From: Phytophthora colocasiae
Lineage: Eukaryota; Oomycota; Peronosporomycetes; Peronosporales; Peronosporaceae
Direction: 5' to 3'
Assembly: GCA_018806915.1 (NCBI GenBank)
Contig: JAGKQI010000096.1
Location: 1,798,001 to 1,862,000, forward strand
DNA length: 64,000 nucleotides
Made by a program: the position numbers and the translations under genes. Positions 20,002 through 30,900 of this stretch are shown here, piece by piece (the first letter of the stretch is position 1; each line of letters starts with the position of its first letter). The notes below the pieces were generated by a model. That model was not told the origin of the DNA and searched no databases. It was given only the letters and a program-made list of their open reading frames with translations.

Positions 20002-20523
20002 GCAGTGCGCTGCAACAAGCGTTCAAGAGCCCTTCGGCAGCTAAGCTCAGATGTCTTATCTTTCGGGTAATCCTCGAGCCACTCAATGAAATTTTCTTCA
20101 ATGAAGCCTATCGTAATTGAAGTAGTAAGACACTGGTAGCACACAAACATATAGTCAAACAATTTTTTAAGTAAAAAAATAACGAATTATATATACCTCT
20201 TCATCTCGTCGAGTATCTATCATGAAAGTCACTAGGGCAGGTGTGAAAGGAAAGCTCTCCTTTCGTCCCTGCTCCTTAGTTGTCTTCGACAGCTTGTCTC
20301 CCTTGAAGGCGCACAGCCTTTCGCGAGCGCGCCTCTAACTGTCCACCGATGCGGGTGGACAGCCCAATTCGTCAATGGCCTCGGGCAAACCGATCACCTC
20401 GATACGGGCGATGGCAGCAAGCTTCTCTTTACGATGTATGTCCTCTGCTTGCGTGTCATTACGACCTTCTCGTAATGCTACAGTTTGCGGTCCTGAACCA
20501 GCGTTTTGTTGGCGTCCATCCAT
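20002..20523 (-). pseudogene. pogo-like transposase, N-terminal half
   Basis: ATG 20523 opens MDGRQQNAGSGPQTVALREG, then a helix-turn-helix-like stretch (KLAAIARIEVIGLPEAIDELG) and a stop after VDS. RRARERLCAFKGDKLSKTTKEQGRKESFPFTPALVTFMIDTRRDEE continues in the same frame. A short AT-rich intron (from about 20196 to about 20135) is followed by CLTTSITIGFIEENFIEWLEDYPKDKTSELSCRRALERLLQRTAK. This is the N-terminal DNA-binding and linker region of a pogo-type transposase. The catalytic half resumes at 11313 after Copia 2 is removed. The family call depends on the DDE half. Confidence 0.65.
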
Positions 20524-20599
20524 ATTTTTATTTTTTAAAATGGTAAAAAAAACCGAAAAAATGCTGTGATTTGATTGGTTGAATTTTTGTATGGGCACA

Positions 20600-20960
20600 T
20601 CTTGAGATCCCGAGTTTTGTGTACGCTGAGTTTTTGCGTCGTTGTCTGTAATACATCGTGAGATTTAATACGATGTTGTCTCCAGTATTGGTACCGCAAC
20701 TATGACTTCAAGGCTCAATATGTGTGTGTAAAAGTAACTCGTTGTTAGATAAGCGATGCCCACAGCGAACGGTGCTTATGACTCCACTCGAAGAGAGTTC
20801 GACGTGGTGGGTGCCTCTCCCATCTGACTGAGACGCCGAGAATCTTGCCGTAGTCTCACTGCTTGTTTCCCACGTTTTCCAAACGACATGGATAACGCAC
20901 AGATCGAGGTGGACTAGTCTCCTGCTCAATTCGGTCAGTGGAATTCACGACCGGTTTCGC
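20600..20960. other. No gene recognised
   Basis: Low-information sequence between the pogo-like start and an unassigned decayed region. No repeat ends could be paired. Confidence 0.3.
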
Positions 20961-20968
20961 ATGGAAAA

Positions 20969-21757
20969 TTGAGAGATTTTGAGCAGGCTTTCCCTAGTGT
21001 GATCTACAGCGATGGAGTGCCTTTCGTCCCATGGAGAAACGTTCGAGCGGAAAATGAAGCGTGGTTCAGGGGGACTAGATGTCGATTATTTCCATGGCGA
21101 ACGTCTACTATCCAACGCGTGGTTCGAATAGCTGTTGGCCCTGTTCCAAGAGAACGTTCAACTGCAACCTATCTAGGCTGGAGCATGCTATTCAAGCACC
21201 CCAAATGCTAGGTTACGCACTCTGAATGGCGCATCAACAGCAGAAGGGGTAGATTGGCTGTTCGTGAATATCCAAGCTTTCAAGGGACTCACAAGGTCGG
21301 TGTCATGTATACAGCACCTCAACAAGTAACCTCTGGCGTCTACGTATTGGGGTGCGGGCCTGTTGAAGAGTTCAACAACATGTTGGACGACGGCCCATAC
21401 TTCGTCATGAAGATAGACCGGTCGTGCAACCTGTCTAGACGCCTAGAGAATCACACTGCTGCAAGTGGAGATTTCGCTAGGGGGGGGGTAGTTCTTGTTT
21501 GGCCTGGCAATTTGAGGCAGACGCGAAGCTGGCGGAGCCTATGCTACGCTAAAATGACACAGCTCGGGTTTGCGTGGCCTATGGTGACTCATTTCCCAGC
21601 ACGAGCATGCGAGACCATCAAGTTCAACGCAAAGTCGCTACCCTTAGCTCACGAGGTAGTCTGCAACCTACGACGTGTATATCCGTCACCTCCTACCCGC
21701 CGTCCGGGCTGTAGTGTTGCAGTCATTGTTATGTCTACGTTACTGTTACTACTAGTA
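20969..21757 (+). pseudogene. Unrecognised decayed coding region
   Basis: Two adjacent plus-strand frames look coding and may be one gene. 20969-21211 (RDFEQAFPSVIYSDGVPFVPWRNV...) ends at a stop. 21254 onward (KVGVMYTAPQQVTSGVYVLGCGPVEEFNNMLDDGPYFVMKIDRSCNLSRRLENH...) continues toward the left end of the neighbouring Tc1 element. The VMKIDRSCNLSRRLENH stretch is reminiscent of the KIGrs.n...Rl..H motif of T5orf172/GIY-YIG-like domains, a weak resemblance only. The Tc1 element abuts or truncates the 3' end. I cannot assign a function. Confidence 0.3.
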
Positions 21758-23205
21758 CACTCAGCGACAAAACCTTTAGTACAGTGACATTTTGGGCCAT
21801 AACTTAGCTTCTAGGACGAGTTAGACGATGCTATTTAGATATGTTCGCGCTGATAGATAGAGTAATACGGAGTTTGTGACGCCGACCTAGGTTTTGCAGA
21901 ACTACGATAGGCTATCATACAAGGAACCGCAGACAGCACCGCGACAAAACTTTGGGACAAACTTTTGACTTAGTTTCACTATGGGCCTAATGTGGGATTG
22001 CGTCCCCTTTCTTGATCCCGACCTTGAAGCATCTTGCTGGCATGCTCTCCATCAGATAAAGCAGCTCCTTCATCGTTACTGATTCCCACGCCGACATCAC
22101 TGCAGCAGTAAGTTTAGACACAAAGCTGTATTGCTTGCCGTGGGTGTAGATCTTTCGCGCCAAAATTGACCAAACATTTTCAATGGGATTGAGGTCGGGG
22201 GAGCGAGCGGGCCAGTCTAGTAGCCGCACCCCAATCTCTTTGAAAAACGACTTGGTTTCATCCGACGCATGAATAGAGGCGTTGTCCTGCATGAAGACGA
22301 AGTCAGTACCGTAATTGCGGTGCGCAAACGGGAGCAGATGCTCAGAGATAGTGTAAAAGTAGCTCAGAGAGTTCTGTCGTCCCTTTAGCACCACGATATC
22401 GGATTTCCCCTTGACCCCAAACGCTCCCCACACCATTAGAGACCCTCCTCCGTTTTGGCGTCGCATGCAACGTCGGGGAGGGCTCCTTAGATCTCTCCAG
22501 TAGTTCTTGAACCCGTCGGGCCCGTATAAGTTGAACTTCTTTTCGTCGGAAAAGATGATCAACGGCCAGACCACCTTCTGGGCCGCTGTTGAGAGCCTCT
22601 CAGCGAACTCAAGGCGAGCAGTCTTGTGCTCCTTAGTCAGTGGTAGTGTACGGTCCATTTTAGAGTAGGAGAGGAAGTCCGTTCGAGACAGAAGTCTCTG
22701 CACGGTACGTACCGAGCACTCTAGCTTGTACTCAGCCTTCAGCTCAGCAGCAGAAAAGTTCCCCGTGGCAGCAGCTCGAACGATCTGCCGGACCTGGTCG
22801 TGGACGGCCGCCTTTCTTCTCCTTCTTCCTAGAACTCTTCAGGGCGTAGCTAACTCCATTGGGGGAGCTCTTAAGATGCTGGGCAATCCTGCGGACGCTG
22901 CGGCCGCTCTCGTGGAGGCCCTTCACGCGCCCGCGCTCTTCGTCGGTAATGGGTGTACCTCGCCCCATAGTGAAAATAGTACAATGAAGCCAGTTCTCCA
23001 ATTCCTAACTATAGTGAAACCAAGTCAACGTATTGTCACAAAGTTTTGTCGCGGTGGCGATAGCAGGTCGTTGTATGCCAGCCACCTGAAGTTCTTTGAA
23101 ATCCAGGTCAGCATCACAAGACCCTTATTCACCTATCAAAACGCCGAAACATATCTAAATAGCTTCGTCTAACTCGTCCTAGAAGCTAAGTTGTACTGGG
23201 AATAC
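21758..23205 (-). mobile_element. Tc1/mariner transposon with long inverted arms and internal direct repeats
   Basis: Arms of roughly 200 bp at 21758-21960 and 23025-23205 are inverted copies. A block reading AACTTAGCTTCTAGGACGAG and on past ATTTAGATATGTT is found near both ends. The left arm holds two related motifs, GCGACAAAACC near 21764 and GCGACAAAACTTTG near 21941, an IR/DR arrangement. The right arm keeps the inner copy (23033-23057) but its outermost bases have diverged. A TA precedes the left end. The transposase on the minus strand has one frameshift. Confidence 0.8.
21987..22968 (-). pseudogene. Tc1/mariner transposase (one frameshift)
   Basis: ATG 22968 opens MGRGTPITDEERGRVKGLHESGRSVRRIAQHLKSSPNGVSYALK, a paired-type helix-turn-helix. 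A one-base shift near 22815 leads to HDQVRQIVRAAATGNFSAAELKAEY (second helix-turn-helix). The DDE core is WPLIIFSDEKKFNLYGPDG (first Asp), DFVFMQDNASIHAS (second Asp) and WPARSPDLNPIENVWSILARKIY (third residue Glu, 34 residues after the second Asp), giving DD34E. The C-terminus, ...CFKVGIKKGDAIPH, is complete. At about 327 residues the length is normal for Tc1. Only the single frameshift separates it from an open reading frame. Confidence 0.92.
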
Positions 23206-23397
23206 CTCAGAATGAGGGAACACGTATTAATTGCGTGACGCGTAACCTGGGTCAACATTAGGTCAACATTAGGCTAACACTTATAATTCATTTTACAGCT
23301 GATGGGTGTTGATTGATGGATGTTGATAATGAACTTTCGTTTTTACGTCGCATTGATAGAAGTTGACTTGGACAGTTTTCAAACGGCTTTTTTTCTG

Positions 23398-24535
23398 ATG
23401 AAGCGAGCACGTAGCGAAGCAGAAGAACAGACGGAAAATACATCAAACGACGATGATCAACGGAAGCGAAAACGACAGCGTAGAGCGGCATACATGCGCG
23501 AGTATAGAGCTGCACGGAAGCTTGCTACCGTTCGCTGTGGACCCAAAATCACAGCGACACACGGTGAAAGAAGTACATTTGGAGCTACTGCAAGTGCCAT
23601 TACCAGCGGCGAAAGCCATTCAGCGATAAGGAAACCGCAAAATTGTCAGAATGCACCATACTGGCTCCAATAGAGAGTCTCCAACCAATCCAACGTAGAG
23701 TTTCTTGCCGTGGGAAGTAATGATACTCGCTGCTCTATCTATCAGAACTTCTATTCACTGATTCAGAAGTCCACGCAGATACGAAAAACGACACCAAACT
23801 GGGGGAACAGAAGCGGCACCATCGCGTACTGCGAAGCCGTAAATATCGGGCTTCTAAGAAGACGAAGAAGAGCGGTACGTCTCCATACTATGTCGATTAT
23901 ATTGTGCGTGTGCTGGAAATTAAAGCAGAGTTTATTAATTTCCATACTGACAGGGTTGTTCGATATTTACAAACTATATCCGTGTCATGTGGAGAGGTGA
24001 TTGAGTTGCCGGTTGCTCCAGACTTTTTGAACGTACAACTAGTCACTGTTGAAGGTGATATCATCCCTGCTACAGACTGGCCACCTGAAAACAACTTAGA
24101 GACGTCTTGGGACACAGATGCAAATGGTACAAGTATAAAAAGCAGCATCATCATCCCGATCGGTCTACTTACAACCAACCAAGACAAGTACAAAGTCAAA
24201 CTCGCCCGAACGCTTATGCCCAAACCGAGATAAAATACTCACAGCTTGCTGTTGAGTTGGCGTTAGTGATGACTGTTTGGAAGGCCCAAGGAACCACGCT
24301 CAAGAGAGTTCTACTCTATCTCGAAGGAACCCCGGGATCGCCCAAGTGGCTTGTCGACCATTTATACGTAGGGGTATCACGTGTAAGGCAAGCGCGACTT
24401 CTCCGATGCCTTCCATTGTCACCTGCCTACAAAAAATCGGTTTTAAACAAGTTACGACTGAACGAAGACACCACTAAGTGGCGAATGGATATTGGAAACG
24501 ATGGTTACTGGCACCCACATAGCACCGACCAATAA
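23398..24535 (+). pseudogene. Helitron/PIF1-helicase-like remnants
   Basis: 23398-23673 encodes MKRARSEAEEQTENTSNDDDQRKRKRQRRAAYMREYRAARK, a basic N-terminus like those of Helitron proteins. After a degenerate middle, 23904-24233 gives EVIELPVAPDFLNVQLVTVEGDIIPATDW. A shifted frame (to 24535) gives YSQLAVELALVMTVWKAQGTTLKRVLLYLEGTPGSPKWLVDHLYVGVSRVRQARLLRCLPLS, the C-terminal PIF1-type helicase motifs (alTvwKaQG, hlYVgvSRvr). The Rep endonuclease and most helicase motifs are missing. It could instead be a stand-alone PIF1 pseudogene; the Helitron reading rests on the N-terminus. Confidence 0.6.
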
Positions 24536-24768
24536 CTACCTGTCATCCCGTTTTTTTTCTTTTTTCAAATTCTTTGATAGCTCAATAACTCGCATTCAAA
24601 TGATGTTCCCCCTTGTGTCTTTTCGAGAACTTTCTAAACAACCATGTTTACTGCCGTTAGATTCTACGCCTTGTTAGCACCCCTGTCGCAGTGTGGTAAC
24701 TTGCGTTTGGGTCATTTCACTCACAACTGAATTTGCAGCTCCCACTAAAGGTAGTAGCGCACACAAGC

Positions 24769-25497
24769 ATGGAAATCGACGGAATTCCTATCCCAAAGGA
24801 CTACAAGTCACCTCTTGAAGAGCGAGGAGAGACTGATGAAGAAGAAGTTATCCCTCATCCAATTCCCACTCGAAATGGTAAGCCTCTGCTCCATTTCTTC
24901 TAGGTTGATGAATGGAGAATGTTTACTTAATGTCACGTGAATTATCCGTGTTGGTAGAGTTTAAAGCGTATCTGGAGAAGTCACCGCAACCAGCCAACGC
25001 GTTTATCTACGGACGATTCATTTAGGGTAGCCCCCATATTGTCCGTGAAGGCAGACACCTCGTGCGTGTCCATCTAACGGATTTGTTCGCCCCACAATCA
25101 CCCGCCATACTAAAATCGGTAATCTTTCACTTTACCTCTCACGTTCTGAACTCTTTTGAATACTAAAACCTCTGAATTTGTTCTGATTAGAAATACGAAG
25201 ACCAGTACGTCACTCATCCCTAAAGACCTCATGACTGGAACTATATGGGTACCAGACGCAACCCCTCTCAATTTTCCTGCATGTGGACAAAAGATGAAGG
25301 TTTTGCGCTTCACGGACCCAAAGCTCTTCCGGGGTGAGTGTTGCCAATTCACCACAAGATACCAAGACCTTGAATTCGAAAAACCGAAGGACGCAAAGCC
25401 GGATGAAAATGCGGAGACTGGTGACACTGCAGGTGAAAGTGATGATGCAACTCCAATCAAGATCGAGAACACCAACAAGAAGCGCAAACTGAAGTAG
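24769..25497 (+). pseudogene. Three-exon hypothetical gene next to the PIF1 remnant, broken
   Basis: ATG 24769 starts MEIDGIPIPKDYKSPLEERGETDEEEVIPHPIPTRN. Introns at 24878-24957 and about 25119-25190 have clean GT-AG ends and join EFKAYLEKSPQPANAFIYGRFI, a stop (TAG near 25023), and SPHIVREGRHLVRVHLTDLFAPQSPAILKSKYEDQYVTHP. A frameshift then leads to PKDLMTGTIWVPDATPLNFPACGQKMKVLRFTDPKLFRGECCQFTTRYQDLEFEKPKD and a Lys-rich tail (KRKLK, possible nuclear signal). I do not recognise the family. It lies 234 bp after the PIF1 remnant on the same strand and could belong to the same element. Confidence 0.45.
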
Positions 25498-25934
25498 CGT
25501 CCATGTGTGCATTGTTGCCACCCCCGACAAGTATCAAACGTAGTCACCATAGCCGAATATGCGGGTGTGTGCGCATCACTAACATTTACATCCTTTCATC
25601 CGTTATATTCATAATTACTGTTGAACCGTTGATGCTGTATCGGAGGATAGTTAAAGAAAAACGTGTAGATGCTTAACATTAAAGTAAAGTCTGAACGTTA
25701 ACCAGATATACACGTAGCTTCGTCAAGCAGTGTTGTATAAATTCTGTACCAATAGTACAGTACTATCAGTAGCGAGTCAACTTGTTAAACTGTGACCGCG
25801 CGTTCGAAATTCGAAACAAAATTAGTATACTGTAAAGCGGTAAATTGATTTCTCAGTCACATTTATCCCGAAAACATTACCAGGAACATCACAGTCAACA
25901 CCATTCTTCAGGCTAAGCGTTGTGAAGAACATGA
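25498..25934. other. No gene recognised
   Basis: AT-rich stretch after the three-exon pseudogene. It probably includes the unrecognised left end of the piggyBac relic that follows. Confidence 0.3.
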
Positions 25935-26953
25935 CAACCAACAAGTATCAGTTTCTCAACAAGATGAGTGGAACACATACGATGAGCATCGTTCTTGAGA
26001 AGTTCTGCATGACCCCACACATTTATTCGACGGACATACAATCCCAGCGAGAACTGTTCTAGTATATGCCGAAAGTTTACTTGCTATGTTCTACTTTTGT
26101 TGCCCAAAGAACTGCGGTGACGAATCGCTGCTAAGACCAGCAAGTTTCGACTGGATAGCATCAACGAAGTCACGGAAGGTATGCAATCCCGAGATTTAAA
26201 GCGATGTTAAATAACACCGTTGACGGTTGAGTTGATAATTGACAATGCGAAATTGTTGCGTAAAGGCCCAATCCAACCACATGGACTTGTCCGAGTCATC
26301 GGTCTCTTTGGATAATGAACGTGGAAGTTGCTGTATCTTAGGTCACGTAAACAATTTCTGAGTCAAGATAGGTTCCAAGGTATCTGCTACATCCAGTTCA
26401 ACCATAACTTGCAGCAAGCCGAGAATGGAGATCGTGCCTTCAAAATTTGACCAGCTATCCAAGGTTGGGAGAGAGTGTCGAACACGAAAATACTACAAGA
26501 CAAAATTTCTTCGTTGATAGACAACGCCGTTAGAAATACGTTTACGATACACAAGCTGTGAAGCAGCAAACGATACCGGTGCTGACACATGCGGCATCCC
26601 TGCTTAGACTGCACGCGTATCGACTGAATCAAACGCAAGATGGTTTCGCGGCTAATGACGACCTGTACAAATTGGTCACCGTACTGGTTTTGCGAATTGG
26701 ACGACATGATCACCGACCACGACGGAAATATCACCTTGACAACAACCTTACATACAGCAAATTATGGAGGGATGGATGGGACATCCATCCCTGCAGGCCT
26801 GCTGTAACAACATTGATTTCGTGCAGGAGCGTCTCCCGGACGTAGATAGAAACGTTCTTATAGATTTATGATAAATCATTTATCATTCTCTCTCATCCCG
26901 TAAAATACCAAAATGCGAAACTCAACTGGATTGGTTGTAATTAGAGGGGTGAA
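25935..26953 (+). pseudogene. piggyBac transposase relic with internal deletion
   Basis: Broken frames follow the intact copy at 57141-59552: QQDEWNTYDEHRS, YAESLLAMFYF, a segment like IQPHGLVRVIGL (compare IQPHEIVRFVGLL), FLSQDRFQGICYIQFNHNLQQAENGDRAFKI (compare FMSRDRFHDIARYLHFNDNNLQ), and THAASLLRLHAYRLNQTQDGFAANDDLYKLVT (compare THAAFMRRLHIALLGQTTDDFDGDDDLAELVT). The catalytic middle between the last two is missing. The right end shows ATTAGAGGGG followed by TGAA at 26939-26953, a mutated form of the TIR-TTAA end of the second piggyBac. Confidence 0.75.
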
Positions 26954-27294
26954 TCAACGAGGAGATCGCCAGGTTTACAACGTTGCTTCTCTTTTGCCTT
27001 CATTCGATCTCTGGTTGCTGAGATAATAAACGCTGCGTCTGGTGAAATACTTCGTTTTCTTCAAACTGCGCACCCCGAGTAGCTCGCGTACTCTATTTCT
27101 TGGCATCTTCTGCTAGCTATCGGGCTACCTCCGCATCGATGGGAATGAATGAATCTGTACTGTTAAGCCGTTGCTGAATTGACAGTATTTTTGGTGAGGA
27201 TTCTTTTAGAAGTGGTCAAGTTTCCTAATGCAGTTGATGGTTTACTCATAGCTATTCAAAGGCCGGCTGAATTTAAAGGATTTTATTGCAGAAA

Positions 27295-27532
27295 AGAAGA
27301 AATTGAAGTTGATTAAGTGGTTATTTCCTGGTTGCTACTACTGTAGTACTTGGCTTGGCTATTGAATTCTGAAGGTTTGATTGTGATTGTGATTTGTTTG
27401 AATAGGATATTGAATTTTGAATGCTAATCATTTCTTATCATCTGGATTGGAAAGTAAGTCCCCGGAGGGACTCGAACGCATGCCAAGTGCGTAGCTTTGT
27501 GGTGCATTGACCAGTGGACCACCAGGGGGCCC
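27295..27532 (-). mobile_element. tRNA-derived SINE with target-site duplication
   Basis: Flanked by a near-perfect 20-bp direct repeat, AAAGGATTTTATTG(C/T)AG(A/G)AA, at 27275-27294 and 27533-27552. On the minus strand the head (27532 to about 27457) is tRNA-like: it has an A-box-like TGGTGGTCCACTGG, an anticodon-arm-like stretch with loop CTACGCA (anticodon ACG, Arg), and a B-box-like CGTTCGAGTCCC. The body is about 160 bp and ends in a T/A-rich tail against the duplication. The poor acceptor and T-stem pairing argue against a working tRNA. Length, head and duplication fit a SINE. Confidence 0.65.
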
Positions 27533-27552
27533 AAAGGATTTTATTGTAGGAA

Positions 27553-27930
27553 ACATTATCCAGCTCTTTAACGTACAGGGTATTGTTGACGTTTAAAGTT
27601 CATGGCGATAGATATATTTCCGGGATCCACCAAGCAGAAGCGTAAAACCCAAAGTCGTCTTCTTTGGCTTTTACGCTTTTTTGGTATTCCCAGCCTAAGT
27701 CGCAGACGATCTAGTGGCCCAAAATCTCACTGTCCCAAAGGTTTTGTCGCTGAGTGTACTACAGCTGATCAATTACCTCCACCTTCTATATCCGTTGGTT
27801 CTTCACAGATCTTTTGTCCAATCAAATCCAAGTCTAGGTATTGACCTACCTATGTATGTAATTAACCTCACTCAAAAAAAGCGAGTCGAACATATCCTTG
27901 GTCTAGCGCGCGCGCTGTCGCTCTAACTCT
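27553..27930. other. Upstream region of the EZH2-like gene
   Basis: Intergenic. An 80-codon plus-strand frame at 27602 has no support beyond being open. No clear core promoter seen. Confidence 0.3.
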
Positions 27931-27941
27931 CCTTGTGCTTC

Positions 27942-30900
27942 ATGGCAGGCGCCCACCAGGTGATCGAGATCAGCAGCAGTGACGAGGCTTCGTCTGCCGA
28001 CTCGGAGCCACGCATGCCGCGTCGACAGGCCTCCAGCAACAGCAGCAGCGAAGAGGAGAAGCGACAACAACGGAAGTCGCCCAAGAGACGGCTGGTGCGC
28101 GTTGAATACGGCAGGAAGAAGCGTCCAGCAATTGACCAGAGCGAGAGCAGTGAGAGCTCGGAAAGTGAACTGGAACAGCGACTTGCAGAGCTTCAGCGTA
28201 GCCGTCGGACGCCACTTAAGAAAGTTAAAGTTGCTCCAACGAGACACACGAGAAATGACCCTCAAGCGGACGGAGACATGCGTCTGATCACGGAAGGGAT
28301 GAGTTTCTCCGAGCTGCAGGCTCAGCAGCGGATGATGGAGCGGATGCAGGCTCAGAACCGTCGAAAAATACAGCAAAAACCGCAAATTGAGACGTTGAAG
28401 CCTTCTGTGGCTCCGAAAAAAGAGATAAAGCGAGATTTAAGCCATGTTCGCTTGCAAACGGCAAGGAAATCAGCTCCGATGATGAGAAAGGAGACTTCGA
28501 GTAGTAGTGAAGTGAGTGAAGGAGAGGAGGAGTGGGCGGCTTTTACGCAAAAATCCATGCAGAGGGAGACGATAAGGAAGCAGAAGGTGATACGACAAGA
28601 GAAGAAGATGCAGAAGTCTCGCGTGATTCAGAATAGTGGAAGTAACAGGCAAACAGCTAGGAAAGGGGCACTACGAGTACAACAAAAGACAGTGGTGATT
28701 AGACCACGTAAAACCAAGCACGTGCAAAGCAGCTCGAGTGAAGAGAGTGAAGCTGACAGTGAAGAGAGCGAGCTGGAGAGTGAACAGGAAAAGGAGCGAA
28801 AAAGCGACGAGGAAAGCGCCGATGACGATTTTGAGCTGGTAGAACCACCACCGAAGGCTAGCACACTACCCAAGCAAAAGGATATAGCAGAATCTGTGAG
28901 CAAGGCACAACAAGAACACTCTTTACCTGATCCTCCAGCCCAAACAGACGCACAGGCTGTCTTGCGGCTCCATGGCACCAGTGAAACGCAGTATATCAAG
29001 GAAAAACTATCTTTTCGGGAGCTGCAGGAGCAGGAGAAGCTAATGGCGTTCTTCAGAGCCCAGAAAAGGCGCCAGAAGCAGGGGACCTCCGGTGTGACAT
29101 CAACTGCGCGTAAGGGAGGACACAGTACGACTTCTTCAAATGGTGAGGCGAAGATGAGTGGTAGTAGCCGTCGAGCTCGGATGGGAGTTGCCCAAAGTGC
29201 TACGCCCGACACTTCATCCTCGACGTCATTCGTCTCTCCACCAGCTCGGAACGGGCTTTCAGCATCACAGGCCCCTAGTGTTTCTGCGGCTGACTGTACC
29301 GCAAAGCCTGCTGAGAAGCAGAAGCCTACTAACCCAATGATCCACTCGACGGCATGGCGACGGCTTGTGTTCGAAGAAGCTCCGCCAAATATTTTAGAGG
29401 GTGTATCAACAACCCCGTATCCTCTCGGTACGTGAATTTCACTTTTTCCTTTCTTAAGTGGGAAGCTAACTACACTGTGCCCATATTTGTTTGCTGTGCA
29501 GGATTTGACAGACCACTCTGGGACTATGACAAAACAGGAGAGCTTAAGAGAAAATGTAAGTATGTTGGTGCGGTGGGCCAAGGTGTTGCTTTAACCGAGG
29601 ACAATTTCGAGTTGCAGGTATACCGATAGTTCTACTCCTTAGACTGGCTATACCATGCTTTGATTAACTTTATGTTGTGCTTCATTTACGTAGCCACCAA
29701 GTCAATCTGAAGTTACTGAAGAAGTGCGAGAATTGGTGGACCAAGAGCTACCTTACATCAAGAAGTGCCATGCCCGCAGAGTACGTCATATTCTGCGCAC
29801 TACGCGGGACCAATTGTCGGAATATCTCCAAGCCCACCAAGTTCTTCGTAGCGAACGGTACACGCGTTTGCAGTGGTCAGAAATTGCGAGTGAGTATCGA
29901 GCAGTGCTGTTTACTGGCTGTGTGTGTTGCTGACAGTGGTTTTTGCTTCGTTTCCGTAGACCATCAGTCTTGGTTGGACATAGCACCAATCGAGCGGACT
30001 ACGGCCAAGCGGGTACAACAGAACCCAATGCACACAGTCCACCCCTACAACTATCTGGTTGGAGGTGTGCGCTATTTTGTACATCGAGATGGAACGCCTC
30101 TCGAGTCTCTGGTGTATCCGGAAACTGTGACGCATTTGCCAAATGATATCGCCTCCATTCCACGATCTTTTACGATGATTGGTGTCCGGAAGAATGCCTT
30201 TGTCGAGAATGACAGAATTTTGCGGTATGTACCCTATTTGGGCGAAGAAAAGCACATGGAAATCGACAATGACCATTATGATGGGACCACAATGAGCAAG
30301 GAACGTCAGATCAAAGTATTTGGTGAGGGACAGGACCTGAAGGTGCTAGCCCCTGGTGCCCAAGATGATGAAATCATGGAGTATCTTTTGCGCGTCGTTG
30401 TGAATAAGTGTGGATCGTCCGAGAAGGTGTTCCTTGCTCTCCAGCACGAAGCTGGGTTTGATCGACCGTCCATCGACTACAATGATATGAAAAATACGTA
30501 TGAAGCTGAACAAGTCGCAGCTAACAGGATTGCAAAAGTTCGGGAAATAATTTCCCTCGCACAAGTAGCCTCCACGGACACCCCAGTTACGCAGGTGAAC
30601 GCATATAACGCCATAGCTAAGCTGGCCCAGCCGTATTGGTTTTTACAAGATGCGTCGCACCTTCAATCCCTTGCTGTAAGGTTACAGCCCCCTGTATCGG
30701 TGTTTAAGTCGAACTACGCACACGCACCAAATGCATGGGGGTTGCGCGATCGCGAGACGTTTGAAGACCTGATTGGATGGCCCCATCGCGACCTCCTCTG
30801 TCGACGGTGTTACACGTATGATTGCTCTGAGCATGGCATTCAAAACCCCCAACGAAGTATTCGTGCAGATCCAGTCTACCCGATGATTAATTCCACGATT

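Noticed and set aside
27457..27531. Functional tRNA-Arg(ACG) gene
   Set aside because: Acceptor and T-stem pairing are poor and it sits at one edge of a direct-repeat-flanked 238-bp unit, which fits a SINE head better.
27602..27844. 80-codon plus-strand frame upstream of the EZH2-like gene
   Set aside because: No family resemblance, no promoter, no splice sites leading into the gene.
28628..29581. 317-codon open frame on the minus strand opposite the EZH2-like gene
   Set aside because: Ser/Cys-rich shadow of a Ser/Glu-rich coding exon; no motif, no spliced structure, wholly antisense to a better-supported gene.
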